A stretch of 64,000 nt of DNA, taken from the NCBI GenBank assembly GCA_015061315.1, contig SUWV01000001.1, forward strand, positions 186,001 to 250,000. The letters are read 5' to 3'. The notes beneath the pieces were generated by a model that made no database searches, had not been told where the DNA came from, and was given only the letters and a program-made list of their open reading frames with translations. Position 1 is the first letter of the stretch. Every line of letters begins with the position of its first letter. This DNA is from Lentimicrobiaceae bacterium (lineage in GTDB: Bacteria > Bacteroidota > Bacteroidia > Bacteroidales > F082). Both the position numbers and the translations under genes were made by a program. Positions 45,201 through 54,500 of the stretch are shown here, piece by piece.

Positions 45201-46460
45201 TGTCCAGACTATTTCAGATTCGCCTTCATCGTATACTGCTGCCACGCCCCATTTGTAGGCTCCGACTTCAGCTGTCTGCCATGTGTTGTCGACATATTCT
45301 GTGGCTGTAGTATTTTCCGCTACGAGCTCTATAGTGTTTTTATAGAGGTCTTTTTTATAGACGTTATATTTTTCTGAGAATGCAGCTTTCGACAATGTTC
45401 TTGTTTTGCCGTTAGCGTCTTCAACATAACCTCTCAACATGATTGTTCCGTACAAACCAGATTCTTGAGCATGCACCCATGTGGTACCGTCGAGAGAAAG
45501 CCAGTCGGTGGTGAGATATTCTGATTGTGCGCATAATGGAACAGGATAAGCCAATTTGTCGCAATATAATGTGATCCACAATGGCTGTGTTCCGTCGAGT
45601 GTTACAGGTGTTGTAAGCTCAACTTCTTTCATTGCGTCAACACCGCTGAGGTTGAATTTTTGTGTAGATACCAATGTCTCTGGCACTGTGTCGCCGCCGA
45701 GATAGATATTAGCTGTGTATTCAGCTTCGCCACCGCTTTTTGCGTCGAACACTGCTATCTTTGACAATGTAAGTCCAGCGTATTGTACTGTTGTTGGGAA
45801 ACTGATACCGAAGTATGTAGGATTAGGATTGCCTGTACCTACTGATGTTGCCCAAACGTTATCATCGTAGCCTATCCAGCCTTCCTTAACTTCGATTTCT
45901 TTATGGAAAGTGATGTCGTCAACGAAATATGCGTCATCGAACATATTTGTCAGATAGTCTTTTGCGTATTCCCATTTGTAGGTATGTGTTCCTGCCTCGA
46001 CATAAACTTCTACATATCTCCAGTCGTGATTGCCTGCGATAGAAGTCTGCAAAACACCGTCGATATAGAAATTACCGAAATCGCATTTTGTCTCCGACGA
46101 CACTCTGTGATTAAAACTCAAGAAGCCGTTTTCAGGTACATTGACTTCCAATTCTATTGCAGAGACACCATCATCGACTTTCTCGCATGTTGATTTCATG
46201 GCGAAACTGCCGTTACAGCTTTCTTCTGTGATAACCCATGGATGTTTCGCATCGTGTTTCCAGTCTCTTGTGGTAAAATCACCGGTTTCAAAGCCTTCAA
46301 AAGCTGTCTCTGAGAATCCCATGCCCCATGTGACATTGACAGATGTCTCGTTTTCTTCTGCATAGACCCATCTCACTGGATCCAATACATTTTCTGTTTG
46401 TGCATAGAGCGATGTTAGCCCGAGTATGCACAACATTGCGTAAAGAAATAGTCTTTTCAT
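42240..46460 (-). CDS. T9SS-secreted multidomain surface protein with three copies of a ~150-residue module
   Basis: A 1406-residue protein with a signal peptide (1-21, ending LYAQ). In order: a cleaved-adhesin-like domain (about 45-190), module 1 (about 196-350, from WIGYDDNVW), a carboxypeptidase-regulatory-like domain (about 428-510), a second cleaved-adhesin-like jelly roll (about 540-710), an Fn3-like domain, module 2 (about 816-970, WLKYDDDTY), module 3 (about 1078-1230, WMNYDNGQF), an Fn3-like domain and a T9SS sorting domain from about 1330 (MIYPNPTKGNLNV). The modules share the W.xYD, WGIMF, T.I..FD and WMIRA.xT positions. This layout recalls the hemagglutinin and gingipain adhesins of Porphyromonas. 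It is the only gene of the cluster on the minus strand. An adhesive or binding role is inferred. Confidence 0.88.
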   Translation of the reverse strand: MKRLFLYAMLCILGLTSLYAQTENVLDPVRWVYAEENETSVNVTWGMGFSETAFEGFETGDFTTRDWKHDAKHPWVITEESCNGSFAMKSTCEKVDDGVSAIELEVNVPENGFLSFNHRVSSETKCDFGNFYIDGVLQTSIAGNHDWRYVEVYVEAGTHTYKWEYAKDYLTNMFDDAYFVDDITFHKEIEVKEGWIGYDDNVWATSVGTGNPNPTYFGISFPTTVQYAGLTLSKIAVFDAKSGGEAEYTANIYLGGDTVPETLVSTQKFNLSGVDAMKEVELTTPVTLDGTQPLWITLYCDKLAYPVPLCAQSEYLTTDWLSLDGTTWVHAQESGLYGTIMLRGYVEDANGKTRTLSKAAFSEKYNVYKKDLYKNTIELVAENTTATEYVDNTWQTAEVGAYKWGVAAVYDEGESEIVWTKAIDKDMATKVTVTVNMNNEDPITGTAITLKNTVESEYVYSTVLALDNTFVFEDFHKGVYEVSITKKGYSSEYDNKTVEIWDATTIECELVEELYPVTELYVSPTGYAMWEGAAIGAGDEFYYDFEEGNIDGWVTIDADGDNYNWMNSIEILSPGSGHNSSLACVTSMSYIYQLVLHPDNYLVTEKKYKIDETSKFKFYVCAQDESFAAEHYGVAISLGSNTDAADFVTIWEETLTAKSGGSKATRGTRQGNWYEKVIDLSQYAGQEIHIALRHFNCTDQFYINVDDISLETENRSSRALQSYKVYLNDELVAENVTNANYEFENLTDGNTYKTTIIPVYSSGEGPATSYTWTKVACDEFEGVSDLVAKYNNGETSVEWTLPEAEAKSRASRAGEWLKYDDDTYVEKIGLTYDGENFEQFMWGIMFPAADVAKYTGHNITKIALYDCEAYTGEVSIYEGGSTAPETLLHSQSYTCTGVNDMIEVTLTKSVEVSGNKNVWVVLNSGNGKQPAAGCADQGGANGRWLYYEGYGWLDNAMVSMPAFTWMIRAYVTDDENEVVDNSSAEKLGVMLYRNGELVSKKLIEGESYVVKNTSAADEYTVRLVYGGEKDVTYYAISCPQTVTSVLSCPSPRDLKAYSTIQDGKIGTMLMYPYVPPTSKWMNYDNGQFMTGIGGVEEFSWGIMFTAEQLENYAGTDITKIAFFDATYPEPKKHTGTINIYYGGENAPELLVHSQPYEGEGMTQGFTEVELSYPLPVSGDESIWIIMKTVDGDLYPAAMSQDCGDKNSRWISMDGINWEDAIDYGLDGTFMIRAFLTNERGESKALNPSSRALTLKNYNIYRGTSLDNVEIVAETTSRSYFDEVEKGTYYYQVTAVYEEDGMECESEPAKSYDNDSQDYVVVEVTAIEENGVSGVMIYPNPTKGNLNVNVEAMKRITIVNTLGQIVYDQEVASDNEIIDMSQYETGIYMVRIVTENGVAVKRVSVVR

Positions 46461-46514
46461 AATAAATAAATTTGTTAATAATGATTTGTCTTTGTCTTAA
46501 AGAATTCTTGGGAA

Positions 46515-46545
46515 CAAAATTACGTTTTTTCCACCTGCAAGTCAA
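46515..46545 (-). promoter_or_regulatory. Promoter of the minus-strand surface protein
   Basis: On the minus strand TTG (46543-46545) and TAATTTTG (46515-46522) are 20 bases apart; the gene starts 54 bases on. Confidence 0.6.
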
Positions 46546-46624
46546 GAATTTTTTTGAGTTTCCAAGAGCTCTTTTTTGCATGCGATTGCTGTTTTTTTTT
46601 CTTCTCACATATAAAAAAAAGATA

Positions 46625-46632
46625 TATTTTTG
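46625..46632 (+). promoter_or_regulatory. -7 box of the 46.7-kb adhesin gene
   Basis: TATTTTTG lies 54 bases before the start codon. No good TTG at the -33 position. Confidence 0.5.
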
Positions 46633-46686
46633 TAGACCATTACAAAGGATGTTTTATCTGAATTATCAACATTAAAATTTATAAAT

Positions 46687-49600
46687 ATGAAAAAGATTTT
46701 ACTTTTAACAGTGATGTGTTTTTTTGCCTTATTCGGCAATGTTAAAGCACAAGAAACCATTGAAGTAGGAGAGTCTTCCGTTATGTCGTGGAGTAATCCT
46801 ATCGTCGATTACTATAGCTATAGCGTTTGTCAGCAGATCTACACAGCTGAGGAATTGCAAGGTAAAGCTGGTTCTATCAACAGCATTACTTTTGAACATG
46901 GCAACGGTGCTCCAAACACTCGTAACATTGTAGTCTATATGAAAAACATAGACAAGAAATCTTTTGATTCGAATAGTGATTTCGTTGCTGTAAGTGATGA
47001 AGATATTGTTTATGAAGGTGAATGGACTTTGATTGGAACTACAGGTAATGTTATTCCAATGACCATTAATTTACAAAAGAACTTTGAATACACAGGCGGC
47101 GATATGCTTTTATGTATGTACGACAAAACCGGTGTAGGAGTAACAGCAACCTATTATTATAATCAATTCTATTGCTATAAAGATAATGAAAATTACAGAT
47201 CGTTGTATGTGGCAAATGATAACTCTTCAATTGACGTGAACAATTTATCATCTCTAAATGGAACTCGACAAAAAACTATCAACTACTTAAAACTCACTTT
47301 CACAGGTTCGGGTGAGACTCCAGTGGACCCAACAACTATAGCAGCTCCTCAAAATTTGACAGCTACTGCAGCAGGTACAACATCAATTGCTTTGACATGG
47401 GACGCTGTTGATGGCGCAACAGGATATAAAGTATACAGCGGAACAAATGTCATCGCTGAGCCAACAACAACAAATTATACAGTAAATTACCTCACAGCAG
47501 GAACAGAATATTGTTTCACAGTCACAGCATTTAATGCAACAGAAGAATCGGAAGCCTCTGAACAGGCATGCGCTAAAACAAATAGCGAAGGCGAAGATCC
47601 AGAACAGCCAATCGACCCTGAATTGCCAATCGATCCAGAACAACCTGCAGATTTGACAACAGTTGAAATAGGCGAAGATAAAGAACCATTCGCTGCTAAC
47701 AACTTCTATCTTCCAGTTTATGATTTCGCACAATATGCTCTTTCACAACAAATCTATACCGAAGAAGATTTTGAGGATAACCTCGGCGCAATTCATAGCG
47801 TTTCGTTCAAATTAGGTAATCAAAGAGATGCTGTGGTAAGACAATATGAAGTCTATATGAAACATACAGATCTTGATGTCTTTAACGCAGCTTACGTCAC
47901 TATGACAGAAGAAGATAAGGTGTTCGACGGTAGCGTAGACATTTCAGGACAAATGGATTCATGGTATAAAATCACTTTCGACAAACCTTTCGATTATGCA
48001 GGCGGTAATGTGGTGCTTTGCGTCTATGACAAAACAGGCGTGAAACTTCAAACTACTTATCATACTTTCTACAGATATAATGTAGAAGGCAGCAGAGCGA
48101 TGTATAGTCAAGGTCCGGATCCATACGATTTCAGCACATTGATTTCAGGTGTTGCCTTAAATTACGTTAACCAAGTTAAATTTGAAGTAGAAAGCAAATC
48201 TATCGTTAAAGTCGTGCCAGAGACAATAGATCTCGGTGAAGCTATGCTCGGTAACTATTGGACAGAAAAGAAAGCTGCTCAGACAGTCAGCGTGAAAGCT
48301 GTAAGTACAACGATAACAAAGATAGAATGCGACAACGATTTCTTTGTATTGCCAGAAGAAATAGATTACACAGCAAATCCTGTTACATTTGAAGTTAATT
48401 ACGACACAAACGCTCAAGTTGATGGCGAGGTTACAGCTAATCTCGTTGTCACTTATGAAGATGGTGTTGTTGAAATTCCTATGACAGCATCAGCCTATAC
48501 TCCACAAGAAGGCGATGTTTTTGAACTTGCAAAAGAAATAACTTTAGAAAACGGTAAATTCAACGACAACCTCACATTCTCAGAATTGCACGACAACTAC
48601 GTCATGCCAAGAGAAGTGAACGATGGCAAAGCTAACGATGCTGTCTATAGCTTTGAATTTGAAGAAGAGACAATCATCATCGCAACAGTGAAAGGTACTA
48701 ACGCCAACTTGTCGATTTATGACGAGACATTCTCAGGTAAAGGCGGTCCTTCAAACGACAATAGTTTCAAAGGCAGTGTGGCTGTATCTTCAGATTTCTT
48801 CTACGATTTCAACGATGGTTTCTTGATCGACTGGGTCGCTAAAGATTATGACGGTGACGGTTATAGCTGGGAAAATATTTCTAATTATGGAGTTGATGGT
48901 TCAAATTGCGTTATCTCTTATTCGTCAAATACAACCAACGGAATCTTGAGAGCTAACAATGTGTTGATGACAGAAAATGCCTATCTCATTACAGAAAATT
49001 CACAGTTGTCGTTTAGAGCTGAATGTTTCGACCATTCACAATATGGAGTAGACCATGTTAAGGTAGAAGTTTCTAAAGACGGTGAAACATTTACATTTAT
49101 CGAAGAGATAACTCCAGGTTCATTGACATACGAATATTTCACTATCGACCTCGGCGCTGAATTTGAGACATTAGGACTCGAATACGGCGACTATCATATC
49201 GCATTACGTCATCAAGAAAACGATAAAATGTATGTCTGCGTCGATAATATTCAATTGACAAACAACGCTAAATCAAAGACAAGAGCTGATGAAGTATCTA
49301 TCTACGCTGTTCCTTATCCAGCTGGTAAATATTACGCTGTCGTAGCAGCAGAAAGCGATTTTACTTTCGAGATGATGACAGTAAATCCTGATGAATTGCC
49401 ATTGGCTCCAACAAATGTAGTAGCTACAACTATCGACGAGTTCTCTATCGAACTCACTTGGGAAGCTTCAGCAAATTCAACAAGTTACAATATCTATCGT
49501 GATGATGAGTTTGTTGCCAATGTGAAAGAACTTTCATATACCGACAAAAACTTGACTCATAATACAGATTACTGTTATGTAGTTAAAGGTTACAATGATG

Positions 49601-50415
49601 TTTTGGAATCAGTGCCTTCAGCAAAGGCATGTGCTAAGACCGACAAACTCGTTCTTGATACTCCAACCAATGTGACAGCTGTAGCAGGAAGCACAACAAC
49701 AATTATCTTGTCGTGGGACGCTGTTGAAAAAGCAGCAGGATATAACATCTATTGGGGCGAAGAAATCATCGACATCGTGGCAGAAACAACTTACACTGTT
49801 GAAGGCTTGGAACCAAGTACAGAATATTGCTACATGATTTCAGCTATTAACAAAGACGTCGAATCATACGAAAAATCGGATGTCGTATGCGCAACAACAT
49901 TAGATCTTTCTCCATCTGTTCCAACAAACTTAAAAGCTGAAGCAACAAGTGCTTCTTCTATCAAATTGTCATGGACAGCATCGGAAAATGCAAAACGCTA
50001 TTATATTTACAGTGGCGATTCATTGGTGGCAAAAACATCTTACACTGAATATAATATCGTGAAGTTGGAGCCAAATACAGAATATTGCTACACAGTGACA
50101 GCTGTCAATGGCGAGATTGAATCAGAACCTTCTGATGAAGCATGTGTTAAGACCTTGGGCGATGGCATCGAAGAATTAATCTCTTCAATCAACGTCTATC
50201 CAAATCCTGTTGAAAATGAATTGTTCATCGCAACAGAAATGAATGTTGAAGAAATTGCTATTTACGATATTTACGGAAGAACGACTACAGTCTACGGTCT
50301 ACAGACTACAGACTTTGTCCACAGCATTGACGTGGCTGATTTAGAGGCAGGCGTTTATTTCGTGAAGATAGTAACAAGCGAAGGTGATGTCGTGAAGAGA
50401 TTCGTTAAGGAATAA
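46687..50415 (+). CDS. T9SS-secreted modular adhesin-like protein (1242 residues)
   Basis: Signal peptide 1-22 (ending VKAQ). Next comes the N-terminal module common to this cluster (about 23-210; YYSYSVCQQIYTAEELQGKA through FEYTGGDMLLCMYD), an Fn3-like domain (~218-300), a Pro-Glu-Asp linker, and a second copy of the module (~325-500). An Ig-like domain follows (~505-605, DLGEAMLGNYWTEKKA), then a cleaved-adhesin-like jelly roll (~695-870), three Fn3-like domains (~900-1150) and a T9SS sorting domain (IYPNPVENELFIATEMNVEE). The sorting domain carries TTTVYGLQTTDFVHSI, encoded by a GGTCTAC array, where paralogues have SQQVNETTSQQVV. It should be anchored at or released from the outer surface; the ligand is unknown. 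Confidence 0.88.
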   Translation: MKKILLLTVMCFFALFGNVKAQETIEVGESSVMSWSNPIVDYYSYSVCQQIYTAEELQGKAGSINSITFEHGNGAPNTRNIVVYMKNIDKKSFDSNSDFVAVSDEDIVYEGEWTLIGTTGNVIPMTINLQKNFEYTGGDMLLCMYDKTGVGVTATYYYNQFYCYKDNENYRSLYVANDNSSIDVNNLSSLNGTRQKTINYLKLTFTGSGETPVDPTTIAAPQNLTATAAGTTSIALTWDAVDGATGYKVYSGTNVIAEPTTTNYTVNYLTAGTEYCFTVTAFNATEESEASEQACAKTNSEGEDPEQPIDPELPIDPEQPADLTTVEIGEDKEPFAANNFYLPVYDFAQYALSQQIYTEEDFEDNLGAIHSVSFKLGNQRDAVVRQYEVYMKHTDLDVFNAAYVTMTEEDKVFDGSVDISGQMDSWYKITFDKPFDYAGGNVVLCVYDKTGVKLQTTYHTFYRYNVEGSRAMYSQGPDPYDFSTLISGVALNYVNQVKFEVESKSIVKVVPETIDLGEAMLGNYWTEKKAAQTVSVKAVSTTITKIECDNDFFVLPEEIDYTANPVTFEVNYDTNAQVDGEVTANLVVTYEDGVVEIPMTASAYTPQEGDVFELAKEITLENGKFNDNLTFSELHDNYVMPREVNDGKANDAVYSFEFEEETIIIATVKGTNANLSIYDETFSGKGGPSNDNSFKGSVAVSSDFFYDFNDGFLIDWVAKDYDGDGYSWENISNYGVDGSNCVISYSSNTTNGILRANNVLMTENAYLITENSQLSFRAECFDHSQYGVDHVKVEVSKDGETFTFIEEITPGSLTYEYFTIDLGAEFETLGLEYGDYHIALRHQENDKMYVCVDNIQLTNNAKSKTRADEVSIYAVPYPAGKYYAVVAAESDFTFEMMTVNPDELPLAPTNVVATTIDEFSIELTWEASANSTSYNIYRDDEFVANVKELSYTDKNLTHNTDYCYVVKGYNDVLESVPSAKACAKTDKLVLDTPTNVTAVAGSTTTIILSWDAVEKAAGYNIYWGEEIIDIVAETTYTVEGLEPSTEYCYMISAINKDVESYEKSDVVCATTLDLSPSVPTNLKAEATSASSIKLSWTASENAKRYYIYSGDSLVAKTSYTEYNIVKLEPNTEYCYTVTAVNGEIESEPSDEACVKTLGDGIEELISSINVYPNPVENELFIATEMNVEEIAIYDIYGRTTTVYGLQTTDFVHSIDVADLEAGVYFVKIVTSEGDVVKRFVKE
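50283..50320 (+). repeat. GGTCTAC array inside an adhesin sorting domain
   Basis: The stretch from GACTACAGTCTACGGTCTAC to GACTTTGTCC is nearly identical to 15082-15112 in the lipoprotein gene. It replaces the octamer-like stretch that paralogous sorting domains have at the same place. Confidence 0.7.
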
Positions 50416-50437
50416 GATCTGAAAATCTGAAAACTTT

Positions 50438-50481
50438 AAAACCTGAGAATCTGAAAATATGTCAAGTTCTCAGGTTTTTTT
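50438..50481 (+). terminator. Terminator of the 46.7-kb adhesin gene
   Basis: AAAACCTGAGAA pairs with TTCTCAGGTTTT, and a T-run follows. It sits in a CTGAAAAT octamer array that starts four bases after the stop. Confidence 0.8.
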
Positions 50482-50542
50482 ATGGACTCAGTGACTTGGT
50501 GACTTTTTTTTAATCACCTCTGATTTTTCCAAAAATTAATCG

Positions 50543-50550
50543 TATATTCG
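50543..50550 (+). promoter_or_regulatory. Possible -7 box of the 50.6-kb gene
   Basis: TATATTCG matches seven of eight consensus bases, 46 bases before the ATG. Confidence 0.4.
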
Positions 50551-50596
50551 CAGACTGTTTGCTATAGAAAAAATTAATAATTAAAATTTAATAAAT

Positions 50597-51478
50597 ATGA
50601 AGAAACTTTTACTCATTACATTATGTGTTTTCGGCATGTTCGGAGCACTCAAAGCACAAGAAACAGAAGTCGTTATAGACGGTACTGTAGGTTCGTATGA
50701 TGAAAGTATGAATAGATACGCACCTATCTTTGTTGCTTATCAATATTCAATTTCACAGCAATATTACTTAGCAGAAGAGATTGGTATGGAAGCTGGCACT
50801 ATCACAAGCCTTTCTTTCAAAACAGATATGACTTGGTATGAAACAGCACCACGCAGACTCGATGTCTTTTTAGTGAACACAGAGAACAGTTCTTTCAATG
50901 GCTTGAATATGGAGCAACTTACTCTTGATGACATTCATTTTTCAGGCAATGTTACTTTTGCACCAAGCGCATGGGTGGAAATAAAATTAGATAAAGCGTT
51001 TAATTACACTGGCGGTAATATCTTGATTTGTGTCAGCGATATGACAGGAACACAAGGATTTTTTGACGGATATTTCACAGGTTTCGTATTGCCAGAAGGC
51101 AGCCCTGCTAGATGTGTATGGCACAGAAATGAAACTCTTCCTTTCGATCCAATCGCTAAGGTGGAAGTCGCTAACGAAGTGTCTTACTGCATTCCTTTCA
51201 TAAAATTCGTATTCTCAGAAACAGATGCTATTGAAGAGAACGCTGCTTCTTTCAACGTCTATCCAAATCCTGTTGAAAATGAATTGTTCATCGCAACAGA
51301 AATGAATGTTGAAGAAATCGCTGTTTACGATGTTTACGGTCGCCAAGCTTTGAGTCAACAAGTCAACGAGACAACAAGTCAACAAGTTGTCAATGTTGCT
51401 GAGTTGAACGAAGGCGTTTATTTCGTGAAGATAGTAACTGACAATGGTGAAATAGTAAAACGATTCGTTAAGAAATAA
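50597..51478 (+). CDS. Minimal member of the adhesin cluster: one N-terminal module plus T9SS sorting domain
   Basis: A 293-residue protein: signal peptide (1-21, ending LKAQ), one copy of the cluster's N-terminal module (about 23-210; YQYSISQQYYLAEEIGMEAG, FNYTGGNILICVSD) and a T9SS sorting domain from FNVYPNPVENELF. It lacks the Fn3, Ig-like and jelly-roll domains of its neighbours, so the module can stand alone. The sorting-domain DNA is nearly identical to that of the preceding gene except for the 48 bases encoding QALSQQVNETTSQQVV, an octamer array. It ends 88 bases before the next gene, with palindrome copy E between. Confidence 0.87.
   Translation: MKKLLLITLCVFGMFGALKAQETEVVIDGTVGSYDESMNRYAPIFVAYQYSISQQYYLAEEIGMEAGTITSLSFKTDMTWYETAPRRLDVFLVNTENSSFNGLNMEQLTLDDIHFSGNVTFAPSAWVEIKLDKAFNYTGGNILICVSDMTGTQGFFDGYFTGFVLPEGSPARCVWHRNETLPFDPIAKVEVANEVSYCIPFIKFVFSETDAIEENAASFNVYPNPVENELFIATEMNVEEIAVYDVYGRQALSQQVNETTSQQVVNVAELNEGVYFVKIVTDNGEIVKRFVKK
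51350..51390 (+). repeat. Octamer array inside a T9SS sorting domain
   Basis: Units GTCAACAA, GTCAACGA, GACAACAA, GTCAACAA encode SQQVNETTSQQV. The same units are in the intergenic array at 40671. Similar tracts lie at 26832-26874, 59196-59232 and 61778-61815. Confidence 0.7.
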
Positions 51479-51495
51479 TAAAATTGGTAATAATT

Positions 51496-51525
51496 GTAGG
51501 AGACGCCACAATGTGACGTCTCTAC
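51496..51525 (-). repeat. GTAGAGACG palindrome, copy E (short form)
   Basis: On the minus strand it starts GTAGAGACGTCACATTGTGG and ends CGTCTCCTAC, a near-perfect 30-base palindrome. On that strand it is entered from octamer-like GTCAATAA, GTCAATGC, GACAATAA (51526-51550). It may also act as a weak terminator. Confidence 0.8.
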
Positions 51526-51566
51526 TTATTGTCGCATTGACTTATTGACATTAAATAAAATAAATC

Positions 51567-54500
51567 ATGAAAAAGTTTTTAGTACTTACATTAATGTGTG
51601 TGTTAGGATTATTTAACCTCAGCGCACAAGAACCAGAAACCATAGTAATTGGTAATGGAGGAAATGCAATTAATTATTCTCCAAGTTATATTGACAGTTA
51701 CACATCAGTTACACAACAGATTTTTGTTGCAGAAGAAATGCAAAACAAATCTGGAAAAATACAAAGCGTGTCTTTCAAATGTACAAGTAGAACAGCAACA
51801 CGTACTTTCAAAGTTTATATGGTAAATACTAATAAAACATCATTCAGTGGTGTTTCAGATTGGGTTGCGCTTACTTCTCAAGATTTAGTTTTTGAAGGAA
51901 GCGTATCGTTTAGTGCAGACAACTGGACAACGATTACTTTCCAAACACCTTTTACATATAAAAAAGGAATGAATGTTTTGTTGTGTGTAAATGATGTAAC
52001 AGGAACAAGTTCTTCTTTAGTGACAAAATTTGCTTCTGATACTAAATCTGAAAACAGAACTCTTCATGCAAGAGCATGGAATTCAAATTACGGCGATGCA
52101 ACAAATATAACAGAGGAAGGTACACTTTCAACAAGCACAAACCACGTTGAGTTCACTATCGTTAATGATGGCTCTGGAGAAGAGTTAGATCCAGCTCCAG
52201 CAGCTCCAACAAACTTGGCAACTGAAGCATTAAGCGACTCACAAATTCGATTGACATGGGACGCTTCAGAAAATGCAACAAGCTATAAAGTATATCAAAG
52301 AGACATTGAAGAAGCTATTGCTACAGTGACAACTACAAGTTATGTTGTTGAAGGCTTGGAAGCAGAAACAGGTTATTGCTATACAGTGACAGCTGTTAAA
52401 GACCAAGAATCAGAAAAGTCGGATGAAGTTTGTCAAGTAACACAGGCTAAACCTGCAGCACCATCGACATTCGCATTCGATTTCAACGGCGGAACAAGTG
52501 CAGGCTTCCGCGTATTCCAAGGTAACGAAGCAAGTCACTTATGTCCTAACTGGGGAACACCAAGCGAACATAGCACAATCCTCGAAGCTCAACTTAAACT
52601 TCAATATTTTGGCGTCGACGGCTCTGTAGCAGTATATTCAACAACATACGATATGTTGGAAGATACTTACCATACTCCAGATAACTACATTGTAACAGAA
52701 AATGCTTATCTCATTACAGAAACATCAACTCTTGAATGGGACGTAAGACAAAGAGAAGCTGGCAAAGAAGACCAATATGCTATCGTGGTTTCTGAAGATA
52801 ACACAAACTTTGAAATGGTATGGTTTGAAAGATACAGCAACACAACAGGCGAAACAAAAGCTTATTCTTTGAAAGATTACGCAGGTAAAGAATTATATAT
52901 CGGTTTCCGTCATTACCAACAAACAAACGGCGATGCTATCATTATCGACAATATCAATTTGGTGACAGAATCATCAATAACACCAGTGGACCCAATAGAC
53001 CCAACAGCTCCAACAATTCCAGATAACGTGAAAGCTTTTGCACTCGGTGATTCGAAAATAAAATTGACCTGGGACGCTTCTGAAAACACAACAAAATATA
53101 ATGTCTACAAAGGCGAGGAAGTTATCGCAACAGTAACAGAGACAAATTATACAGTTGAAGGTTTGGAAGCAGAAACAACATATTGCTTCACAGTGACAGC
53201 TGCTAACGAAGAAAAAGAATCCGCTAAGTCGTCGGAAGTCTGTGCAACAACAGAAGAAGCTGCACCTCTTGAAGCTCCAGCAGCTCCTGCTAACCTCAAG
53301 GCAACCCAAGATACAGAAACAACATTAAGATTAACATGGGACGCTGTGGCAAACGCTGACACATATAATGTATATCAAGATGCAGAAAAAATCATCACCG
53401 TAACTGAGACAACTCATTTGGTGACAGGCTTGCAAGCTGATATAGAATATTGCTTCACAGTGACAGCAGTTAATGCAGCTGGAGAATCAGCAAAATCAAA
53501 TGAAGTATATGCTACAACAACAGGTAACGGCAACGAAGACCAAGAAGTCGTTTTGGTAGCAGAAGATTTTGAGGATTATATTGAAGGTGATTACTTGGCA
53601 CAAACAGGCGCTTCATATTGGACAACATGGAGCAACAAACCTGGTACAAAAGAAGATGCAAAAATTGCTGTTTTAGACGGTAACAAATGTGCTTATATGA
53701 CATACGGTGTCGACCAAGTTCTTTTACTCGGCGGTTATCAATCAGGAACCTTCGATTTGGAATTTGAAGTCCTCGTTCCAAATGGTAGCACAGGTTATCT
53801 CAATGTTCTTCATGAATTTGCTGGCAATAACTCAAAATGGGCTTTGCAAGCATACCTTCAAGCAACAGACACTGGCGATGGTAACCCAGTAATGGCTCCA
53901 GGTCACGGTTCTGTTCATGCAGGCTCAGCTGAAACCGCTGATATTCCATGTGTTTATGATGCTTGGATGCACTTCCGCATACATGTTGATGCTGATACTG
54001 ATGTCGCACAACTTTACTACACAATGCCAAATGGCGAAGAAACAAAAGCTTGTGAATGGCAATGGAGCCAAGATACATTCGGTGAGGCTATAGCAGGTCG
54101 TAAACTCGATGCTATGAACTTCTTCCCAATGAATGCTCAATCAGAATATTATGTCGATAACATCTCTCTTACAAGAATTGGTGGTGAAACATCGGCTGAA
54201 CTTACTTTCGACAAAGAATCAGTGGAAGTGACAGTGGCAAAGAATGACATGACAACAGTTGAATTGACAGTAGAAAACACAGGTAATTCAATTGCTGAGT
54301 ATGTAGCATGGGTCGATTATGGCATGGGCGAAAACAGCAGTAAAGATGAAGTAGTGTCATATTCTGATGAAGAAATGGCAAACGCATCATCTTTCGGTTT
54401 CAACTCAAGTGATAACGCTCCAGTGACATTAGAGATTGCAGCATTCTTCCCAGCATCAGCGTATGCAAATTCTGTAATGGGAACACGTATATCACAAGCC

